Assembly: GCA_937893735.1 (NCBI GenBank)
Contig: CALBGD010000443.1
Location: 1-10,437, forward strand
DNA from: an uncultured Clostridia bacterium
GTDB taxonomy: Bacteria; Bacillota; Clostridia; Oscillospirales; Ruminococcaceae
Length of the DNA: 10,437 nucleotides
Direction: 5' to 3'
Both the position numbers and the translations under genes were made by a program. Below are positions 6,299-10,437 of this stretch, one piece after another; positions within the stretch are counted from its first letter, which is position 1; each line of letters opens with the position of its first letter. The notes under the pieces were generated by a model, which saw nothing but the letters and a program-made list of their open reading frames with translations, had not been told where the DNA came from and ran no database searches.

Positions 6299-8227
6299 CT
6301 AAGTCTTGCGCTCCATGTGGCGGCGCACCTTTTCCTCGTACATGGCGCGGTCCGCCGCGGTTATCGCGGAATCCAGCCGCGCCTGCTCCGCCGGGAAGAG
6401 AGAGGAGCCCATGCTTGCCGACAGCCGGTAGGGCCTTGCAAGCTCCGCGCTTCTCTTTTCGAGCCGCTCATGCATTCTTTCCGCGCGGGAACGGAGATTC
6501 TCCTCCGTGAACTTCCCCACGCCTATCATGTAGAACTCGTCGCCGCCCGCGCGCACACATATCTCCCCGGGGAACGCCACCTCCCTGAGAACTCCCGCAA
6601 GCGCAGTTATGGCAACGTCCCCGTCTGCATGGCCGTAGACATCATTGATGTACTTGAGCCTGTCCATGTCCACGACCGTCACGGCAAGGATATCCCCGGG
6701 CTTTGCGGCGGACAGCATTCCGGTGGATATCTCCTCCATGCCGCGGCGGTTGAGCGCTCCGGTCATCTTGTCGTACATGGACATATTCAGCAGACTGTGC
6801 TGTATCCTCATCATCTCCAGAGCATTGTTGATATATCGCAGCCAGTTGCGGTAGACAAGACTTATGACCGGGCAGTCGAATCCGCACTGCAATACGGCAT
6901 AGCCGTAGGGACGGTCGTTGAAATGCACCGATGAGAAATAATACACCGTCGGCTCGTCGTCGCTTCCTATCCCCGGGATAAGCTCCCGCCTGTCGAAGCG
7001 TATTTCCTCGCAGGGCTTGTAGAATCCTGTGTGCTCCTTTGGAGTAGTATAGACCGCTATGCCCATTTCCTGCGGGAATCCGTGCCGTATCTCCTCGTTG
7101 GTCAGCCAGTCAGGGTAAAGGCACAGCCAGTACTGCCTGAACGGACGGATATAATAAGTCGAACTGTACACCGCAAGGAAGCACTCCTCGACAGACCGGC
7201 TTCCTGAAAGGCGCTCGCTGACGTAGCCCTCGAGCAGCGCCCCGATATCCATGCTGCCGATAAGCCCGTTGGAGCCGTAGTCCCGGTTGAGGTAATACAG
7301 CGAATCCCGGAATCTCCCGATAAAGCTGCTGACCTCCATTTTGCACGGACAGGTGAGCCCGGTGTGTATGCGCAGCTTCTTCACGTCATACGGAATAATT
7401 TCCGCTTCCGGCTCCATCATCGCGCGCAGCCAGTTCACAGCCTCCATCGCGATGTACTCGTCATTGGAATCAAACGTGGTCACCGGAATGGGGTTTATCT
7501 GCGCCTCCTGAGTAGCGTCGTAGCCAGTCACCATGACCTGCTCCGGTATCTTCACGCCGCCCTCTGAAAGGCGGTTCACAAGACCTATCGCCATGTGGTC
7601 GCTGGCAGAAACCACCGCCTGCGGGAGCTTCCGCTTCCCGGAAAGGAACTCGTCCGCGAGCGCCGCCCCGCCCGGATACCAGAAGTCGCCGTAATATATG
7701 CTGTCCTCCGTCACCGGGAGCCCCTCCGCCTGCATAGCCCTGAGGAATCCGCTGAGCCTGTCCTCGGCGATAGCGTGACCCTTCGGCCCGCTGAGGAACA
7801 TGATGTCCTTACAGCCGTGGTCTATCGCGTGCCGGGTTATCCAGTAAAAGTCGTCTGACTGGCTGAGATTCACCACCGGGTAGTCCCCGAATGGCTCCAC
7901 CAGCGCGATCACCGGCTTGCGGCACTTTTTCTTAAGATCTGCGAGAATGTGCTTTTCCAGCCTGTCCGGTGCGTTGCCCTCCCGCAGAAGGAGCGGATCA
8001 ACGATAACTCCGTCGAGGATATCGAAGTTTATCAGCTCGTATATATTTTCCTCTCCGCTCAGATAATTCTTATAGAAGCTGCACGCCGTCACCATGGACG
8101 CAAATACTGCGATGTCGTAGTCGTACAGCTTGCAGCGCTGGAACATTCCTTTCAGGATCCTGCGGCAGTGTGCAGCTTCCGGATTGGAGGTAATCAGTCC
8201 GATGAGCTTTCTCTTTCTATCTTTCAA
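6299..8227 (-). CDS. LacI-type sensor-GGDEF diguanylate cyclase
   Basis: A 642-residue soluble protein with no signal peptide or membrane segment. Residues about 7-290 look like the periplasmic-binding-type ligand domain of LacI-family regulators (KLIGLITSNPEAAH start, DRLSGFLRAM at 156-165, VVSASDHMAIG at 205-214, VMVTGYDA at 231-238), but no helix-turn-helix precedes it. Residues about 295-470 form a middle region I do not recognise. A GGDEF domain occupies about 480-640, with VVDMDRLKYIND (518-529), YGHADGD and the catalytic AGGDEF (GGDEF at 561-565). It should make cyclic di-GMP from two GTP, controlled by a small cytosolic ligand, perhaps a sugar. The product-inhibition RxxD site expected at 552-555 reads FPGE, so feedback may be lost. 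Translation starts at TTG, supported by GGGAGG nine bases upstream; the next ATG is 28 codons in. Confidence 0.93.
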   Translation of the reverse strand: MKDRKRKLIGLITSNPEAAHCRRILKGMFQRCKLYDYDIAVFASMVTACSFYKNYLSGEENIYELINFDILDGVIVDPLLLREGNAPDRLEKHILADLKKKCRKPVIALVEPFGDYPVVNLSQSDDFYWITRHAIDHGCKDIMFLSGPKGHAIAEDRLSGFLRAMQAEGLPVTEDSIYYGDFWYPGGAALADEFLSGKRKLPQAVVSASDHMAIGLVNRLSEGGVKIPEQVMVTGYDATQEAQINPIPVTTFDSNDEYIAMEAVNWLRAMMEPEAEIIPYDVKKLRIHTGLTCPCKMEVSSFIGRFRDSLYYLNRDYGSNGLIGSMDIGALLEGYVSERLSGSRSVEECFLAVYSSTYYIRPFRQYWLCLYPDWLTNEEIRHGFPQEMGIAVYTTPKEHTGFYKPCEEIRFDRRELIPGIGSDDEPTVYYFSSVHFNDRPYGYAVLQCGFDCPVISLVYRNWLRYINNALEMMRIQHSLLNMSMYDKMTGALNRRGMEEISTGMLSAAKPGDILAVTVVDMDRLKYINDVYGHADGDVAITALAGVLREVAFPGEICVRAGGDEFYMIGVGKFTEENLRSRAERMHERLEKRSAELARPYRLSASMGSSLFPAEQARLDSAITAADRAMYEEKVRRHMERKT

Positions 8228-8266
8228 AAGTATCCGCCTCCCTTATAAACCAGATATACACAGAAT

Positions 8267-8295
8267 AGTTTATCACAAGTCAAGGTTTTTTTCAA
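8267..8295 (-). promoter_or_regulatory. Promoter of the diguanylate cyclase gene
   Basis: On the minus strand TTGAAA (8290-8295), a 17-bp spacer and TAAACT (8267-8272) with TGA just before the -10. A second TTGACT lies inside the spacer but has no well-spaced -10. The predicted leader is about 33 nt. Confidence 0.65.
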
Positions 8296-8335
8296 CCCCC
8301 TGAAGAGGAAAATTATACAAAAAAATCACCGTCTA

Positions 8336-8364
8336 TTGACAACTATCTGCCATGGTGATATAAT
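8336..8364 (+). promoter_or_regulatory. Perfect-consensus promoter of the MBOAT-DHHW operon
   Basis: TTGACA (8336-8341), a 17-bp spacer and TATAAT (8359-8364) with a TGA extension, about 60 bp before the acyltransferase start. The 13 bases ATGGTGATATAAT (8352-8364) are identical to the DAHP synthase -10 region. It is back to back with the cyclase promoter, the two -35 boxes being about 40 bp apart. Confidence 0.9.
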
Positions 8365-8424
8365 AAAATATGTATATCCGGGCGAAGATCCGGAAAAATT
8401 GCCCACAGAAAAACGGGGTGCCGT

Positions 8425-9894
8425 ATGGTCTTTTCAGATTTATTCTTTTTATATATATTCCTGCCTGCTGCGGCGCTCTGCTACGCCCTCGGCAGGTGCG
8501 CGGACAGCGCCCGGCTGTCTTATGCGGAGGGACGCTCGAGGTTCCGGATAACTCATTACTGTCCGTATTCCAACGCCGTGCTGATAATATTCTCGCTGAT
8601 CTTCTACGCGTGGGGAGAGCCGGTGTATGTCGCGCTGATGGTGGTCAGCGTGCTGATGAACTACGCCGTGGGGCTCTGCATAGACCGCGGAAAGCGAAAA
8701 TCAAAGCCCGCGCTCGTCATCGGGCTGATTCTCAACATCGGCATGATAGCGGTGTTCAAGTACGCGGATCTCCTTGCGGATACGCTGAATTTCTTCGGGC
8801 TCAGCGTCCCGAAGCCCGGAATAGCCCTGCCCATTGGGATAAGCTTCTTCACGTTTCAGGCGATATCCTACATCGTGGACGTCTACCGCGGCGAAGTCCG
8901 CGCCCAGCGGAGCTTTCCCGCGCTGCTTCTGTATATTTCGATGTTCCCGCAGCTCATCGCGGGGCCTATCGTGCGTTACTCCACCATTTCCGCGGAAATA
9001 AACCGCCGCAGCATTTCCTTTGACGACATCGCAGAGGGCTCCTTCCGGTTCCTTATCGGGCTCGGAAAAAAGGTGATCCTCGCGAATCAGCTCGGGGAGC
9101 TGTCCTCGGCGTTCCTTGACGGGGACTTCTCCTCCCTTTCGGCGGGAGGCGCATGGCTGGGGCTCATAGCCTACACATTCCAGATTTACTTCGATTTCTC
9201 GGGATATTCCGACATGGCGATAGGCATGGGGCGCTGCCTTGGCTTCCACTTTGACGAGAACTTCCGTAACCCCTATATCTCGCTGACGATAACCGAATTC
9301 TGGCGGCGGTGGCATATCTCCCTCGGCAGTTTCTTCCGGGATTACGTCTACATTCCCATGGGCGGAAACCGCAGGCACCAGCCGCTGAACATTCTGGTGG
9401 TGTGGTTCCTGACAGGACTGTGGCACGGCGCAAGCTGGAATTTCGTGCTCTGGGGACTGTATTTCGGCGTAATTATCCTGCTCGAAAAATACACTATAAT
9501 AAAAGTGCAGAAAAAAATACCGAAAGTAATTCTGCATTTATACAGTCTGTTCATCATAGTATTCGGCTGGGCGATATTCTATTTCACCGACCTCGGCAGG
9601 CTCAGGGAGTTCATCGGCATTCTGTTCGGGAACGGCTCCGCCGGCGCGTGGGACCTCGTGGCGCAGAACCAGCTCACCGGAAACCTGTGGCTGCTCATTG
9701 CGGCCGTGATATGCTCGCTCCCGCTGGGAAGCCTTATCCGTATGTACTACGACAGGGCGGCAGTGAAGCCCGGCGCGGGCGCGGAAGTCCTGCTGACCGC
9801 CGGAAAGACCGTCAGCGCCGTAGCACTGCTGGCAGTCAGCACACTCCTGCTGATAGGCAGCACCACGAACCCGTTCCTCTATCTGAGATTCTGA
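8425..9894 (+). CDS. MBOAT family O-acyltransferase (AlgI/DltB-like)
   Basis: A 489-residue polytopic membrane enzyme of the membrane-bound O-acyltransferase family, which moves an acyl group (usually acetyl) across the membrane for O-acylation of surface polymers. The start, MVFSDLFFLYIFLP, is typical of the family. Conserved stretches include YAWGEP (61-66), PIGISFFTFQAISYIVD (136-152), FPQLIAGPI (174-182), YFDFSGYSDMAIG (255-267), RNPY (281-284), EFWRRWHISL (291-300) and LWHGASWNF (332-340), where His334 is the expected catalytic histidine. Length is usual. The ribosome site (GGGGTG) is weak, so the start rests mainly on family similarity. The next gene follows at once and encodes its customary partner. 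The polymer acted on is not shown; alginate and teichoic acid are less likely than an exopolysaccharide, given the DHHW partner. Confidence 0.96.
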   Translation: MVFSDLFFLYIFLPAAALCYALGRCADSARLSYAEGRSRFRITHYCPYSNAVLIIFSLIFYAWGEPVYVALMVVSVLMNYAVGLCIDRGKRKSKPALVIGLILNIGMIAVFKYADLLADTLNFFGLSVPKPGIALPIGISFFTFQAISYIVDVYRGEVRAQRSFPALLLYISMFPQLIAGPIVRYSTISAEINRRSISFDDIAEGSFRFLIGLGKKVILANQLGELSSAFLDGDFSSLSAGGAWLGLIAYTFQIYFDFSGYSDMAIGMGRCLGFHFDENFRNPYISLTITEFWRRWHISLGSFFRDYVYIPMGGNRRHQPLNILVVWFLTGLWHGASWNFVLWGLYFGVIILLEKYTIIKVQKKIPKVILHLYSLFIIVFGWAIFYFTDLGRLREFIGILFGNGSAGAWDLVAQNQLTGNLWLLIAAVICSLPLGSLIRMYYDRAAVKPGAGAEVLLTAGKTVSAVALLAVSTLLLIGSTTNPFLYLRF

Positions 9895-9902
9895 GGTAAG
9901 AA

Positions 9903-10437
9903 ATGAAGCCAAACAAGAAAAAATACAGGGAGCCGAAAACTCCGAAACGCCGCCGCGCTTCCAACATGGTGTATCTCGTCACCACGCTTCTGGCGTTCGA
10001 GTGCGTCGGCATGGGACTGCTGGTGTTCCCACGGAGCACGGAAAGCATCACCGAAAAGCGCGAGCTGAAAAAGTTCCCGGAGCTCTCTGCGGACAGCTAT
10101 TTCAGCGGAGATTTCACTGCGGGAGTTTCCGAGTGGTTCAGCGACACAGTGCCGTTCCGGGACGAGCTGACGGATATGTCCACCCAGCTCCGGGAGCTGA
10201 AAGGCTTCCGGCAGGACGGGATACGCCTGCACAACGTAGGCTCCGTGCAGACCAGCGCCCCGGAGGAAAGCGAGCCGCAGACCTCCGCGCCGGAGCAGGA
10301 AGAAAAAACGGACTCCAGCTCTGCGCCTGAGGATACCGCGAAAACCTCCGAAGCTCCCGAAAGCAAGCCCGCCCAGACAACGGCGCAGACCACCTCCGCG
10401 CCTGATATTTTCGACCCTGACAAGGACATAAATCCGG
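9903..10437 (+). CDS. DHHW/AlgX-like family protein, partner of the MBOAT acyltransferase (3' end beyond window)
   Basis: The first 178 residues are visible; the frame is open to the window end. A very basic cytosolic head (KKK, KRRR; residues 1-19) is followed by one membrane segment (about 22-42), so the rest should lie outside the membrane. The extracytoplasmic part begins with KRELKKFPELS (52-62) and WFSDTVPFRDEL (78-89), both characteristic of DHHW proteins encoded next to MBOAT acyltransferases. A Ser/Thr/Ala/Pro/Glu-rich stretch with repeated TSAPE-like units (about 115-167) then interrupts the fold. The catalytic DHHW region would be further on and is not seen. The ATG is 8 bp after the acyltransferase stop, and its ribosome site GAGGT overlaps that TGA, implying translational coupling. 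It probably completes transfer of acyl groups to the polysaccharide; this is inferred from its partner. Confidence 0.88.
   Translation, partial: MKPNKKKYREPKTPKRRRASNMVYLVTTLLAFECVGMGLLVFPRSTESITEKRELKKFPELSADSYFSGDFTAGVSEWFSDTVPFRDELTDMSTQLRELKGFRQDGIRLHNVGSVQTSAPEESEPQTSAPEQEEKTDSSSAPEDTAKTSEAPESKPAQTTAQTTSAPDIFDPDKDINP

Noticed and set aside
8308..8338. A second TATAAT on the minus strand upstream of the cyclase gene
   Set aside because: The only TTGTCA-like -35 would need a 19-bp spacer, and a better spaced promoter lies closer to the gene.
8701..9537. 278-codon minus-strand frame opposite the acyltransferase gene
   Set aside because: The plus-strand MBOAT gene is unambiguous; this antisense frame has no recognisable motif and no start signal.

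Overview
The window looks like a chromosomal segment of a moderately GC-rich gut-type Bacillota (Clostridia, most like Ruminococcus/Oscillospiraceae). That placement is inferred from AGGAGG-type ribosome binding sites, a T-box leader, near-consensus sigma-A promoters with extended -10 elements, and the gene families present. The genus was not tested by any search. No phage, transposase, CRISPR or tRNA/rRNA gene is visible.

Layout, left to right. (1) Positions 1-2682, minus strand: a three-gene unit read from a promoter near 2769-2797. It encodes an 8-TM membrane protein of unknown function, then a lipoprotein with three FG-GAP/EF-hand-like DxDxDG repeats, then the N-terminus of an OmpR/PhoB-type response regulator cut by the window edge. 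This looks like an envelope-linked signalling locus. (2) 2683-3039: an intergenic region with that promoter and a 178-bp imperfect palindromic element that ends in a likely terminator for tyrS. (3) 3040-5146, minus strand: a tyrosine-type T-box leader followed by a zinc-ribbon Nudix hydrolase and tyrS. The T-box fold can be drawn by hand: loop-E AGTA/GAA, UAC specifier, UGGU bulge and a 14-bp terminator. (4) 5183-6211, minus strand: a type I DAHP synthase (entry step to aromatic amino acids) with a perfect-consensus promoter. No clear terminator separates it from the T-box, so the locus joins aromatic biosynthesis with tRNA-Tyr charging. (5) 6299-8227, minus strand: a soluble diguanylate cyclase with a LacI-type ligand-binding sensor domain but no helix-turn-helix, starting at TTG. 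(6) 8425-10437, plus strand: divergent from the cyclase, an MBOAT O-acyltransferase (AlgI/DltB-like) translationally coupled to a DHHW/AlgX-like partner that runs off the right edge. This pair most likely O-acylates a surface or secreted polysaccharide.

The most notable points are the Nudix gene placed between a Tyr T-box and tyrS, the LacI-sensor-GGDEF protein lacking a canonical I-site and facing an exopolysaccharide-acylation operon, the nested palindromic element after tyrS, and four promoters that all share a GTGATA extended -10 core.
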